From assembly GCA_934757255.1 (NCBI GenBank), contig CAKVLL010000003.1, positions 43,647 to 107,646 on the forward strand: a stretch of DNA of 64,000 nt, written 5' to 3'. The translations under genes were made by a program, and so were the position numbers. This document shows positions 22,068 through 32,431 of the stretch, one piece after another; position 1 is the stretch's first letter; each line of letters begins with the position of its first letter. This stretch comes from an uncultured Candidatus Melainabacteria bacterium. GTDB lineage: Bacteria; Cyanobacteriota; Vampirovibrionia; Gastranaerophilales; Gastranaerophilaceae. The notes beneath the pieces were generated by a model, which was given only the letters and a program-made list of their open reading frames with translations, was not told the origin of the DNA and did no database searches.

Positions 22068-23627
22068 ATGAGCAGTATCACAAATCTTATCAACTATAAT
22101 TTTGGGGGCATTAGAAGGAAGGACTCTGTTTTTTCTTCTGATAAAATTACTTGTTCTGATTGCCAAAACGTAGAATTGTTTTTCACAGAATTAAATTCAG
22201 GCGTAGGGATAAGAACTACATCAGGCAATACTTCTGTTTGTAATATTTTACCTGCCGATGAAAAGATAATAGCATTCTTTGAGTCAACTCAATTAGGCAA
22301 TAAATATCTGTTTCTTTATACAGAGTCAGAAACGCAAGGAAAGCTTTATTCATTTAACATTAAAGCAAATACCTTAAAAGAAATTTTAAACGGCTTAACA
22401 ACAACAGGAAAGGCTTCAGGTGTAGACTTTGCTCAAGGCTGGTTGGATATGTTTATCTTCTCTAATGGAGAAGAAGTAAAATACATATACAGCAATACTG
22501 AAACAGGTGAAACACTTCTTGTTGAGTCAACAGAAAATATCAAGCTTGTTGATGTGGAAAACAGAACCGTTAAAGGTCTCGGATTGGTTGTTTTCGATGG
22601 CAGATTGTGGATGTTTAATGATAAGGTTCTTTGGTATTCACAAAAAGGTGATTGCAGAATATTCAACTATGTAGATACGGATGCAAAAACAAGTTCAGGT
22701 TATATCGAATTCGTTAAAAATATTACAGCTATTTATCCGTATCTAGGCAGTTTAGCAGTATTCCATAAAGACAGTTCAGTTTTAATTAAGCAAGATGAAA
22801 CTACGTTATTCAAACAAGATGAGGAGTCTCCGGGTGGTTGCGCTTCGTATAATTCTTTGGTGTTCCACGGTACTGATTTATACTTCTATGATGATACTAA
22901 AAAAGGTGTGTTTTCATTCCAACAAATAGTCAATGGCGATAAGACTCTTGGAGAAAACATCGCTCTTGATATACAAGATGAATTAATGAAAATACAGCCT
23001 ACTGATATTGACTCCATAAGAGCATTATCTGTTGTAACATCAGACAGAAATGAAGTGTGGTTCTTAATTCCTATATCAGATGATGAAAATTATTCTTACG
23101 TTATGATTTTCGATTACGTAAGAGGAGAATGGGTTAAGAGAAAATGCCAACATATTAATACTATCGGCATCTTCGACAGTACGCTTTATTCAGCAGGAGA
23201 TAAGCTTTATCAAGAATACACAGGTGAAGATTTTGATGGCGAATTTATTGAGTGTTATTTCAAATGTACAGTATTTAACTTAGGTTCTGATAACACTCTT
23301 AAGATTACAAAATTCCCACCTAGAATAACTGTTGATGGTAGCCATATCAATGATTTTTACGTCAAGTATGTAAAGAACTATGATTTACTTAAACAGCCTA
23401 AAGTAAAGCATATTAAGACCAAAACTATTAAGAATGTTCTTTATTATGATACAGACCAAACTTGGGATAATGAATACATCTACATTCCTAATGCGTTAAT
23501 GCAAATATTAAAGATGCCTTCTGCAACTTTTAAAGCGTTGGAAATTACAATCTATACACAGGATGCAGGACAAGGTTTTTATATCAAAACACTTGAAATG
23601 AGCAAGGTTAAGGTTAAACAAATATGA
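22068..23627 (+). CDS. Tail tubular protein B-like
   Basis: A 519-aa beta-rich protein with repeated blade-like segments (FIFSNGEEVKYIYSNTETGE, VVFDGRLWMFNDKVLWYSQK, LVFHGTDLYFYDDTKKGVFS, FDYVRGEWVKRKCQHINTIG), resembling the propeller of T7 gp12-type nozzle proteins. It follows tail tube A and overlaps the next gene by 4 bases. It should form the distal tail through which DNA leaves. Confidence 0.75.
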   Translation: MSSITNLINYNFGGIRRKDSVFSSDKITCSDCQNVELFFTELNSGVGIRTTSGNTSVCNILPADEKIIAFFESTQLGNKYLFLYTESETQGKLYSFNIKANTLKEILNGLTTTGKASGVDFAQGWLDMFIFSNGEEVKYIYSNTETGETLLVESTENIKLVDVENRTVKGLGLVVFDGRLWMFNDKVLWYSQKGDCRIFNYVDTDAKTSSGYIEFVKNITAIYPYLGSLAVFHKDSSVLIKQDETTLFKQDEESPGGCASYNSLVFHGTDLYFYDDTKKGVFSFQQIVNGDKTLGENIALDIQDELMKIQPTDIDSIRALSVVTSDRNEVWFLIPISDDENYSYVMIFDYVRGEWVKRKCQHINTIGIFDSTLYSAGDKLYQEYTGEDFDGEFIECYFKCTVFNLGSDNTLKITKFPPRITVDGSHINDFYVKYVKNYDLLKQPKVKHIKTKTIKNVLYYDTDQTWDNEYIYIPNALMQILKMPSATFKALEITIYTQDAGQGFYIKTLEMSKVKVKQI

Positions 23628-24013
23628 TTGTTGTTAGAACTCCTGAACATCCTTTATTCAACTACGCAGAATGCAGAGAGATGTTTGAGAAACATCACAA
23701 AAAACTTGATGTAGATGATTATGACACAGTTCTTAAAACAACTCATTTCTTTTCCTTCATAGATTGGAATAAAGGTGAATTGATAGGTTGCATATACTTC
23801 TATCAACAAGACGGCAGATTATACGTTACAGCGTTTGCAGGCAGAAAACATCATTTAATAAATCTTGAATGTTTTAAAAAGAGCCTGACTTGGTATAACT
23901 GCGATATTTATGCCGAATGCAAACAAAAGACAGCTATTCTATGTCTGTTAAAATCAGGCTTTGAAAAACTGGAAAAAGATATTTACATATACAGGAGAAA
24001 AAGTAATGGGTAA
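23624..24013 (+). CDS. Small GNAT-like protein at the internal virion protein A position
   Basis: The 129-aa protein (MIVVRTPEHPLFNYAECREM) has the alternating pattern of an acetyltransferase-like fold (GELIGCIYFYQQDGRLYVTA, ECKQKTAILCLLKSGFEKLE). The T7 gene at this place, gp13, has a related look. It overlaps both neighbours. Whether it binds acetyl-CoA is unclear because no pyrophosphate loop can be read. Confidence 0.55.
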   Translation: MIVVRTPEHPLFNYAECREMFEKHHKKLDVDDYDTVLKTTHFFSFIDWNKGELIGCIYFYQQDGRLYVTAFAGRKHHLINLECFKKSLTWYNCDIYAECKQKTAILCLLKSGFEKLEKDIYIYRRKSNG

Positions 24014-24542
24014 AAGCAAGTCCAATACTTCAAGCACTTCAAGTAGTACACCTACTTTTATAGACACAAATACAAGCAATCCATACTATCAGACAACAAC
24101 TGATAAAAACGGCAATACTACAAACAACTTTGTAAAAGGTTCAGCCGGTGAAACAACTTACAAATTTGTTAATAATAACATCGGACAATTGCTAGACAAT
24201 TATCTAAATCCATCATTGGATAGTGCAACAAATCAAGCTAAATTGTCTGCATTTAATAAACAACAGCAATCAAATTTGCAAAACAATATTATCAATCCGT
24301 TAGCAAATAACAATATGGTTAGAAGTTCACAAGCTACAAATATGTACAATAACCTCTCTAATCAATCTGCTGATTACGCAAATCAGTTATTAGCAAATTC
24401 ACAAGAAGACTCTTGGAATATGATAAACAATCTTATGAATTTATACACAACCGGCTACACAGGGGCAAATAATGACATTGCTACGGCATTACAAGGTGCT
24501 GTAGGTAAGAATAGTACAACAACATCCAACTCTCAAGCATAG
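24006..24542 (+). CDS. Internal virion protein B-like, 178 aa
   Basis: The start at 24006 (MGKSKSNTSSTSSSTPTFID) is chosen for its AGGAGAAAA site. A Ser/Thr/Asn-rich N-terminus leads into Asn/Gln-rich helices (FNKQQQSNLQNNIINPLANN, YNNLSNQSADYANQLLAN). Position and composition fit the T7 gp14-type ejected core protein, which inserts in the outer membrane. Confidence 0.6.
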   Translation: MGKSKSNTSSTSSSTPTFIDTNTSNPYYQTTTDKNGNTTNNFVKGSAGETTYKFVNNNIGQLLDNYLNPSLDSATNQAKLSAFNKQQQSNLQNNIINPLANNNMVRSSQATNMYNNLSNQSADYANQLLANSQEDSWNMINNLMNLYTTGYTGANNDIATALQGAVGKNSTTTSNSQA

Positions 24543-24551
24543 GTGATTTAT

Positions 24552-26501
24552 ATGACATTTAAGCAAAGAAAAGATGAAATCTTCCAACAATTAAAAAATG
24601 CTCAAATGATAGACAGATATAATCGACAAAAGAATGAGCAAAATAATGATAACTTGGCAACTAAAATAATGAATACATCACGTCAAGTAAATGACACATA
24701 CAACACAATTAATGATGCTAACAATTTAATTAATAAGTTTAAATCACCTATGCCAAGTTCTATATTAAACAACCCAATGAATAACAATATGAGTAATATT
24801 GGACAATATGGATTAAATAACCAAACATTCCAAAACTCTGGCGAATTAGCTTCAAAGATTGGTGCTACTAATATTGGTGGTACTGCTAATAGCGCAACGC
24901 AAGCAACTGGTGCTATGTCTAAAATGGGTGGTGCTTTACAAAATGCAGGAAAAGCGATGCCGGTAGTTGGTGCTCTTTCAGGTGGTGCAAGTGCGGTTAA
25001 TAATTTTGCAAATGGTAATAATGTTGATGGCGCATTAGATTTAGCTAAAACTGGGGCAATGTTTATTCCCGGAATAGGTTGGGCTATTTCAGGTGCTATT
25101 CAAATTGCTCAAATGTTAAAAGGTGCTAAAGAAAAAGCTGACCAAAAAGCTATGATGAAATCGCAAGAGGAAGCCTATAAATCTCAACAATTAGCTGAAA
25201 ATGAAACAGACAAAACCAAAGAAGGTCTTGAACAAACAAGACAAAGCAATTTAGAAAATATACAATCACAATTACAACAGCCACAATCTAATGACCAAAT
25301 AACTCAAGATTTGTTGGCACAATACAAAAATCAAGAACTTCCGCAAAACGATACTGACAATTTGCAATCTGATAATATCGGAATGCCTACTGGTTATGCT
25401 TCTAATATACAACCTGATTATAAGCAAGAAAACGCACCTGCTTTAGATTATTCAGGTAGTGCAAATCAAGAGTTAGATAATAATGAAGTTCAAAAGCAAT
25501 CAATAATGAATTTATTTAAATCTCTAGGTAATACAGTCAGTAATGGTGTCAGAGATTTTAGCGAAGGCTATCAGGACAATTCACAGCATGGTTTTATGGA
25601 AGGTGATTTATATAATGGCTTAGCTAATAACGAAGTAACACCATCACAAACTGATGATGGAACTGTTACAGGTGGTGCAAGTGAACTAAAGAAAACTCTA
25701 ATGAACAGAGTCGGCGAACTTGCAGGCACAGGTGCTAGGGTTATGGCTAACCCTTGGACTCAAGCAGGTATAGCAGGTGTTGCAACTAAATTGACAGGTG
25801 GTGATTGGGCGGATGCTTTGAATAATGCTTATTCATACGGTACATCTAAAGCTACATCTAATTACTACGATAGACAGCTTAATCCTGATAAAGCACCTAG
25901 CGCATTGTCTCGATTTACTAAAGATGATTACAATGCAAATACACTTTCTCGTTATAGAGATACTATGGCAGATAACAATTCTATGCGTGTTAAAGCAGAT
26001 TTGGACAAGAATATGCCAACTCTTGAAGATTGGTACAATACGCTATTGTATACAGGTGAAATGAGCCTTGATGATTATAACAAAGCAATTACTGCCCCTG
26101 ATTATAATCCTACTGCAAGAATTAACATTGCAGGATATAAAGCTGTAAATGATAAAAACTACAAGCAAGACTCTAACAATATCAAACGTACGCAAGTTAA
26201 TAATAACTTTGCTTTAGGCAAAGAAAAAAACGCAATTGCAAGAACTAATGCTAATACGAATGCAGGTAGACTTGAAGAAACTAAAACTCATAATAGAAAT
26301 TCAGAAGCTATGAATGAGAAAAAGTATAACTTCGGTGTTCAAAAATACAACCAACAGCTAGAAGACAATAAGCAAAAAGCTATTGATAAAGGTTTAGCTG
26401 ATGGTTCTTTAGTTAGAATGAAAGCACCTGATAACAGCGTTGCTATTGTCAAAATTGAAGATGTAGCAAAATATAGGAAGATGGGGGCTAAAGTTTTATA
26501 G
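24552..26501 (+). CDS. Internal virion protein C-like, 649 aa
   Basis: The ATG at 24552 has AGGTGATTT upstream. A Gln/Asn-rich N-terminus precedes a Gly/Ala hydrophobic stretch (AMSKMGGALQNAGKAMPVVG, AGMFIPGIGWAISGAIQIAQ-like region at ~residues 165-195) that could cross a membrane. Long Gln-rich linkers and a C-terminal Lys/Asn-rich helix follow. In order and character it matches the second ejected core protein of T7-like phages. The sequence itself is not recognised. Confidence 0.55.
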   Translation: MTFKQRKDEIFQQLKNAQMIDRYNRQKNEQNNDNLATKIMNTSRQVNDTYNTINDANNLINKFKSPMPSSILNNPMNNNMSNIGQYGLNNQTFQNSGELASKIGATNIGGTANSATQATGAMSKMGGALQNAGKAMPVVGALSGGASAVNNFANGNNVDGALDLAKTGAMFIPGIGWAISGAIQIAQMLKGAKEKADQKAMMKSQEEAYKSQQLAENETDKTKEGLEQTRQSNLENIQSQLQQPQSNDQITQDLLAQYKNQELPQNDTDNLQSDNIGMPTGYASNIQPDYKQENAPALDYSGSANQELDNNEVQKQSIMNLFKSLGNTVSNGVRDFSEGYQDNSQHGFMEGDLYNGLANNEVTPSQTDDGTVTGGASELKKTLMNRVGELAGTGARVMANPWTQAGIAGVATKLTGGDWADALNNAYSYGTSKATSNYYDRQLNPDKAPSALSRFTKDDYNANTLSRYRDTMADNNSMRVKADLDKNMPTLEDWYNTLLYTGEMSLDDYNKAITAPDYNPTARINIAGYKAVNDKNYKQDSNNIKRTQVNNNFALGKEKNAIARTNANTNAGRLEETKTHNRNSEAMNEKKYNFGVQKYNQQLEDNKQKAIDKGLADGSLVRMKAPDNSVAIVKIEDVAKYRKMGAKVL

Positions 26502-29500
26502 TGCCTAGCAGTTTTTGGGATGAAGATGTAATATTAGAAACTCAAACTTCTAATATGCCAACACAAAAATCAGAACCTATTAAGAATAGCAATTCTTTTT
26601 GGGGTGATGATGCTATTATAGAAAATAATGGAACTGTGCAATCAAATATCGTATCACAACAGAGAGTAACTTCTCAACCAAAGTCTTTTCCTACGGTTGC
26701 ACAGTCTCCTGTTAATATAGAACCTACCCCACAACCTGTTTATGCAAATAATGGGGTTATTCAAGGTGGCACAAGTCAAAATACTTATCTTGATGCTGAT
26801 GGCAAGGTGCACTTTGAAGGTGAAGACAATAATCAAATTGATGGCTTAGATAAATTTAAAAATGTCTTAAAAGCAAAAGCTACTAATGTTGATGAATGGC
26901 TTAATCGTTCTACCTTTGACCCTAATGTACAAAAGCAGAAAATGGATGCAATTCTAGCTATGGAAACTATGCCATTTACTTTTGGTAAGTTGGGTGCTTG
27001 GGGTGTATCTCAATTAACTAAAGCACCTGTTGTTGGTAAAATTGCAAAACCTATTTTTGACGTTGGTGGCAAAGTCTTAAACAGATTGCCAAATCCTTTA
27101 AAACAAATTCCTAGTTTAGCATCAGAAGGTGCAATGTGGGGTGCTTTTGACCACGGCGCACATAAGATGGCAGGGTTTGATAATGAAAACACACTAGGAC
27201 AAGATATGGCAACTGGTGCAATTGCCATGCCTGCTCTTGCCGGTGGATTTCATTTAGGTGGTAAAGCTATTAAAGCTATTGCCAAAACAAAACCTGCTAA
27301 GGCAATTACAAATGCTTATAACAATCTACTGAACAGCGAAACACCTTTAGGCAATACAATTGCTAACGCACAAGGTACTCTTGCAGATACATTAGGACTA
27401 GATGCCATTAATGAAACTGCTAGAAAATATCAAAAGCTTAATAGAAACATTTCTCGAGGTAATACTGCGTTAGAAAAAAGATTTAATAAAACTGATATAG
27501 ATGAAGTAAACAATGCAACAGGTTTAAACGAAGAACAAGAAAAACTTGTATTCGACAGATTGAAAAATGGCGACCCTAAGAAAAGTACAGTAACAAAAGA
27601 CCAAGAAGAAGCTAAAGAATTCTTTGACAGTCTTCTAAAAGAAGAAAAATCATCAGAGCATGTAGAAGGCGATTTAAGCCATGCTAAATCAAAAACAGAT
27701 GTAGTTAATCCAATACAAGAAGAAACCCCTCTTAAAAACGATGCTAGTCATGTATCTGATGATAATGACAGATTTAAGATTAAGATTTCTGATGATAAAG
27801 TTTCAGAAGATAACTTTTTCAAGAAAAGAACAAAACCTATTACTAGAGAAGAAGCTCTTGCAAATGCGAGTAAGAATGCAGGACATCCTGTAACAGAGTT
27901 TATTCCTGATGAACATGCACCTCAAATCAAACGTAGTGTTTATGGTGGCAGAGTTCATATTGAAAAAGATGGCAAACCTTGGATTGCTTATAGCAAGAAG
28001 AAGAAATTGCCTAGTGGAAGTGCAGAAGGTAGTGATGCCGGTAATTGGTATGTACACGAAGCGCAAGGTAAACCAAAAAGTTTAGCATCAGAGGATTTAT
28101 ATGAAAGTAATCTTGATAAATTCAAGCCTACTTCTGATGCTGATTTAACAAAAGAAATTGAACAAGCTAAGAAAGGTAAGCAATTACCTTCTGTTAATAA
28201 GCCTTTTGTAAATAAAAGTTCTAAAATGAAACGTTGGAACTATAGAGTCGAGAATGAAAAGGCTCAAACGTCTTGGAAACAAAAATTAAGAACTAGAGTA
28301 AAAGCGTTAAATAGTGATAACGAAAACGATGCTAAAACTTTAGGACAATTAATATATGGCGATAATGTAGCCTACAATTATGATAAAAATGCCCATCGTC
28401 AAGAAAAACTTGGTTATAACAAGACAAACCTACGCAATTTAGAAAAATCTTATCCTGAATTTAAGGGTAAATTTGAAGGTGTAGAAGATACTGTTGTGCA
28501 TATAAACGATATGCCGGAAAATGAAAGTGCAAGAGGTTTTTACAATTATAGGACACAGGATATTACTTTATATCGTTTAAATGATAGAACGCAAGAAACT
28601 AAAACTTTGTTGCATGAAGTACAGCATAGAAAAGATGATGTAGAGTACCATACTAGCAATGATAGAGAATTTAAGAAATGGTATGATGAAACTAGAAATC
28701 AGCTTACTTCTGACTCTCAAAAAATGGTTGAATTTGAAAGTGAGAACAAAAAACAAATAGACTCCTTAGTCAATATTTATAACAAAGGTCTAAGATTGGG
28801 GAAATTTAGAGATATCAAAGAATTCAGAACCTATTTGAAAGAAAGAGGAATGGTTCACAAATTTAGAATTATAAAAACTCATCTTGACAATCTTGTAAAA
28901 TATAGAAATAATATATTAGAAGTAAGAGCAAGAAGCGCAGAAGGGGGAGAAAGTGTCGAACCACTCAAAGGATATTTTGACAACAACATTAGACATTCTG
29001 AAACAGGGCGGAACTCCAGACTTACTGGAAATGGAAGTTCTTCGTATAAAGGAAACAATCAAAGCTCAAACAATGAAAGAAGCTATCGACTTGACAGAAA
29101 GCTTCCTGAATATGAAACAGGGAGAATTGGATTATCTAAGGAACAAATACAAGGAGAACAGCGACTAGCCCCTACTCCTCAATCGTTCATTAAGAGCATC
29201 CGTAATTCATCTAAACGTCAAGAACAAATTAAGATTGATTTTGACATTATTACACAAGACCAAGCAACTAATAGGCTTAAACAACAAGCTAAAGATGGTG
29301 AAGGCGTTTACTTTAAGCAAGGCTTTGGTAAAGCTAACGATAAAATAGACCTTACTCGTAACTACAATGAAAGCAGAGAAAATAAAGTAGGTCATTTTGG
29401 AGAAAAGGCTTTAGAGGGTTTAGGTAAGCGTGGAAGCACAAAGGATATTCTTGTTGAAACTAAAAAAGAAGAAATTAAGCTTCAGCATTTAAAAGACTCT

Positions 29501-31351
29501 GTTGATTTTATTGAGTCTGAATTTGCTAAACCTATTCCTGCATCAGGTAAAGTGTCGGAAGGTTATGTAGCTGTTAATAGAAATCTTCTTGCTAATGCAG
29601 TTTATGGCAATAAGTCTACTGCTTGGTATGAAATGATGAATAAAGGTGAAGAAGCTATTAAGAAAGCTTTCAAGAATGAAAAAGTTGCTAATAATTGGAT
29701 TGAATTAGCAAACAGAAATTCCAAACCTGATTATCAATTACCAAAACAAGTATTTAACAAACTCTTTGATGGTTCAGGCGAAACTGTGGCTGAATATTGG
29801 GAAAGATATGGAAAAGACCATACTGGGAAAGCTATGTTGAAAACCGCAGGTGCAATCCTTGATGCTTTCAATAACTCATTCAAGAGAGGTGTTTTGACTT
29901 CTGCTTCATTTGTACTTAACAACAGATTTGGCAACCAAATGATGATTATGGCAAAATCTAATCCTGTTGAATACATTAAAAGCTTTTATCAAGCTACGAA
30001 GTTTAAAGACCACGATTTACCTGCCGAAGTAATTGAAAGTTCTTTACTAGAAGCCGTAGATGGTTACAAAGCTAGACAAACATACACTGGTTGGCAACCT
30101 TTAGATAATTTCTTAAATCTATGCGGTGGTCATACGATTGATACATCTACTTTGAAAATAATGAAACCTGCGCCTGATAATGGACTTCATTTTAAAGTCA
30201 TTAAAGGTAAAACTGTTCCTAAGAAGATGGTTGAAACTCATAATGCTAAGTCATTAGGTGCAGAAGCCTTGAATGTGTGCATAGGTTTGCCTAATAAAGC
30301 TTTCAATGGATTATGCGATAAGCTTATGAAATTCAATGAAGCTATGGAACGTTATGAACGTAAACAAGTCTATGGCATTGAAATGAACAGGATAAAAAAA
30401 GACTTAGTTAAGAAAACTGGTCAAAGTATGATTTCGCAAGAAGCTTTTCTAAATCACATTAAAGAGCATCCCGAATTAGAAGAAACTATGGTTAAGTTTA
30501 TCGAAGATACTCTTGGAGATTACAACAACTTTAATAAGTTTGAAAAGAAAGTTCTTAAAAGAGTCGTACCTTTCTATTCTTGGTACAGAACTATAACAAG
30601 ACATACGTTGACTCTTGCAAAAGAAAATCCTGCTAGATGTGCAATGATATTTCTTGAGTTAGAACGTTTCAAAGAAAAGGATAAAGATTTAAAAGAATGG
30701 CAAAAAGGTTCTATAAGAACTGGAGTTAAGGATAGTAGAAGCAACAAAGAATTAGTTGTGAATAAGACTGCTCAAATCCCTTACAGTACGTTTAAAGAAT
30801 TTGTGGATGAGTCAGGTAAAGGTGGGCTTTCTCCTGCGATTAAAAAGCCTATGGAAGCTGTTAGAGGTAAACAATTCTTTAACGATAGTGAAATTACTAG
30901 CCGTAGATATATGAAGCATAAAAAAGGTTGGGGTGAAAAAGCTAAACAGGGTTATTTAGATAAGAAAACTGGGGAATTTAAAGAAGGCAATTTACCTTTA
31001 TCACCTCGTTTGAATTATCTTGGCAAAGAAGCTTTAGAAACAGTTTATCCTATTATGCGTTCACCTTTTATTAAGCCCGAAGCAACTATTCAAGGCTTAG
31101 GCAACTTAATCACTAATGGTGAATACAAAGAACCTGACAAACTCTATGATGCTGATTTGGGTGGGTATAACAAAGACGATAGATTTATTGGTAAGAACAA
31201 AAGGTATGTCGCTAATGACACATCTACGACAACCAAAATGATTAATAGGTTCGTTGGACTTTCTTTGCAAAATAAACAACCTCTTAGCAAGGCTGAAAAA
31301 GAAGCTTTGAAAGAAAAATATAAAAGACAATATAAACGTATGTATGATTAA
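26501..31351 (+). CDS. Giant internal virion / ejection protein with HExxH motif, 1616 aa
   Basis: Starts at GTG overlapping the previous stop. Two N-terminal copies of a short motif, SFWDEDVILE and SFWGDDAIIE, occur within the first ~40 residues. A hydrophobic segment follows at ~150-260. Near residue 700 TLLHEVQHRKDD gives a zincin-type HExxH after YNYRTQDITLYRL. The last third is helical with VPFYSWYRTITRHTL, as in phage penetration proteins. Length and place match T7 gp16-like ejected proteins that carry wall- or host-directed enzymes. No lysozyme-type catalytic motif was found. Confidence 0.68.
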   Translation: MPSSFWDEDVILETQTSNMPTQKSEPIKNSNSFWGDDAIIENNGTVQSNIVSQQRVTSQPKSFPTVAQSPVNIEPTPQPVYANNGVIQGGTSQNTYLDADGKVHFEGEDNNQIDGLDKFKNVLKAKATNVDEWLNRSTFDPNVQKQKMDAILAMETMPFTFGKLGAWGVSQLTKAPVVGKIAKPIFDVGGKVLNRLPNPLKQIPSLASEGAMWGAFDHGAHKMAGFDNENTLGQDMATGAIAMPALAGGFHLGGKAIKAIAKTKPAKAITNAYNNLLNSETPLGNTIANAQGTLADTLGLDAINETARKYQKLNRNISRGNTALEKRFNKTDIDEVNNATGLNEEQEKLVFDRLKNGDPKKSTVTKDQEEAKEFFDSLLKEEKSSEHVEGDLSHAKSKTDVVNPIQEETPLKNDASHVSDDNDRFKIKISDDKVSEDNFFKKRTKPITREEALANASKNAGHPVTEFIPDEHAPQIKRSVYGGRVHIEKDGKPWIAYSKKKKLPSGSAEGSDAGNWYVHEAQGKPKSLASEDLYESNLDKFKPTSDADLTKEIEQAKKGKQLPSVNKPFVNKSSKMKRWNYRVENEKAQTSWKQKLRTRVKALNSDNENDAKTLGQLIYGDNVAYNYDKNAHRQEKLGYNKTNLRNLEKSYPEFKGKFEGVEDTVVHINDMPENESARGFYNYRTQDITLYRLNDRTQETKTLLHEVQHRKDDVEYHTSNDREFKKWYDETRNQLTSDSQKMVEFESENKKQIDSLVNIYNKGLRLGKFRDIKEFRTYLKERGMVHKFRIIKTHLDNLVKYRNNILEVRARSAEGGESVEPLKGYFDNNIRHSETGRNSRLTGNGSSSYKGNNQSSNNERSYRLDRKLPEYETGRIGLSKEQIQGEQRLAPTPQSFIKSIRNSSKRQEQIKIDFDIITQDQATNRLKQQAKDGEGVYFKQGFGKANDKIDLTRNYNESRENKVGHFGEKALEGLGKRGSTKDILVETKKEEIKLQHLKDSVDFIESEFAKPIPASGKVSEGYVAVNRNLLANAVYGNKSTAWYEMMNKGEEAIKKAFKNEKVANNWIELANRNSKPDYQLPKQVFNKLFDGSGETVAEYWERYGKDHTGKAMLKTAGAILDAFNNSFKRGVLTSASFVLNNRFGNQMMIMAKSNPVEYIKSFYQATKFKDHDLPAEVIESSLLEAVDGYKARQTYTGWQPLDNFLNLCGGHTIDTSTLKIMKPAPDNGLHFKVIKGKTVPKKMVETHNAKSLGAEALNVCIGLPNKAFNGLCDKLMKFNEAMERYERKQVYGIEMNRIKKDLVKKTGQSMISQEAFLNHIKEHPELEETMVKFIEDTLGDYNNFNKFEKKVLKRVVPFYSWYRTITRHTLTLAKENPARCAMIFLELERFKEKDKDLKEWQKGSIRTGVKDSRSNKELVVNKTAQIPYSTFKEFVDESGKGGLSPAIKKPMEAVRGKQFFNDSEITSRRYMKHKKGWGEKAKQGYLDKKTGEFKEGNLPLSPRLNYLGKEALETVYPIMRSPFIKPEATIQGLGNLITNGEYKEPDKLYDADLGGYNKDDRFIGKNKRYVANDTSTTTKMINRFVGLSLQNKQPLSKAEKEALKEKYKRQYKRMYD

Positions 31352-31368
31352 CCAACAAAGGGGATAGA

Positions 31369-31944
31369 ATGGCTATTACAGAAATCAAGTATGGTTCGCT
31401 CGCTTCAAGTAAAGAGTTGAACGATAATTTCAATGCGCTTAATAAAGACATTCAGGATTTGGCTACAAGCCTAAGCACGACTAATGCAAATATGGCGACA
31501 AGTATGTCTACACTAAATAAAAACGTTGCTAATCAGATTTCAGAAGTTAATGAAAGTTTAACAAATACTAAATCTGAATTAGAGGAAAAAGTTAAAACCT
31601 TGGAAGATGGCGTTGGCGAGTTTGCAACCAGTGGTTTATATATCACACATTTTATAAGTGAAAATGGCAAGGCTTGGTATAGAGAATATTTTTCTGATAA
31701 AGAAAAAACAACAAGAGTTTGGCTTGAACAAGGCGGAGTTTTAGAAGGCGGCGGAGATTACAATAGGCAAGTCGTATTCTTGAAACCTTTCCAAAATACC
31801 AATTATGTAATTTTAAAAAATTCCGGCGGAGGTGGAACTGGCGGTGTTGCAGAACGTTGGATGGGTTTTTGGGGGCTTGATGTCGCTTCTGCTTGGACAG
31901 GATATATCAATCACTCGGAACGTTGGTATGCGTGTGGAATTTAA
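31369..31944 (+). CDS. Tail fibre protein, short, 191 aa
   Basis: N-terminal MAITEIKYGSLASSKELNDN followed by a repetitive helical shaft (LSTTNANMATSMSTLNKNVA, NESLTNTKSELEEKVKTLED). The C-terminus is a beta knob with a Gly-rich strand (NYVILKNSGGGGTGG) and the end WYACGI, as in many fibre tips. A trimeric fibre is expected. The next gene looks like its chaperone. Confidence 0.72.
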   Translation: MAITEIKYGSLASSKELNDNFNALNKDIQDLATSLSTTNANMATSMSTLNKNVANQISEVNESLTNTKSELEEKVKTLEDGVGEFATSGLYITHFISENGKAWYREYFSDKEKTTRVWLEQGGVLEGGGDYNRQVVFLKPFQNTNYVILKNSGGGGTGGVAERWMGFWGLDVASAWTGYINHSERWYACGI

Positions 31945-31953
31945 GGGGGAAAT

Positions 31954-32430
31954 ATGTCATATAAATTAGAAAAGCCTTATACTGACTTCGAAAAAGCTAA
32001 TTTTATAACCGCATATAATTATGAATTAGGTTTAAAGATAGTCGAAACGAAACAAGCTATTTTTGCTTTGGGAAAAAATGAAATTATACAAGATGAAGAG
32101 CCTGTTATTAATCCTAACTACGAGCAAGAGCAAACTGAAGCTAGAAAGAAACAATTTAACAATGAATTCTTTCAGACTTCTTTAGGTTGGATTAGGCGTA
32201 AGGTTAATATGAAAGACGGTTCTACGAAAGACTTTTTAGCTGATTTATTATTGCCGATTAAAGCAGGTTTAGAGTTAGGACAGAAAGTTGTAATCATCAC
32301 TTACAAAACTCCTGATTTTACGATTGACTATGATGAAGAATACGTTATTTCTTTGCAAGAAAGAAAAGAAGCAACTGCTGGGTTTATTCAAGAATGTTTG
32401 ATGCAAACAGTAGCAGATTTTGGGGGATAG
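31954..32430 (+). CDS. Fibre-associated/chaperone-like protein, 158 aa
   Basis: Starts MSYKLEKPYTDFEKANFITA. The second half has FFQTSLGWIRRKVNMKDGST and PIKAGLELGQKVVIITYKTP, a pattern close to DUF4376-type proteins encoded beside tail fibres. It follows the fibre gene by 9 bases and its end overlaps the upstream region of the next gene. A fibre assembly role is inferred from context. Confidence 0.5.
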   Translation: MSYKLEKPYTDFEKANFITAYNYELGLKIVETKQAIFALGKNEIIQDEEPVINPNYEQEQTEARKKQFNNEFFQTSLGWIRRKVNMKDGSTKDFLADLLLPIKAGLELGQKVVIITYKTPDFTIDYDEEYVISLQERKEATAGFIQECLMQTVADFGG

Positions 32431-32431
32431 A

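Noticed and set aside
28953..29168. 71-aa frame inside the 1616-aa gene
   Set aside because: The 1616-aa frame is uninterrupted and the short frame has no independent support, although a programmed frameshift cannot be fully excluded.
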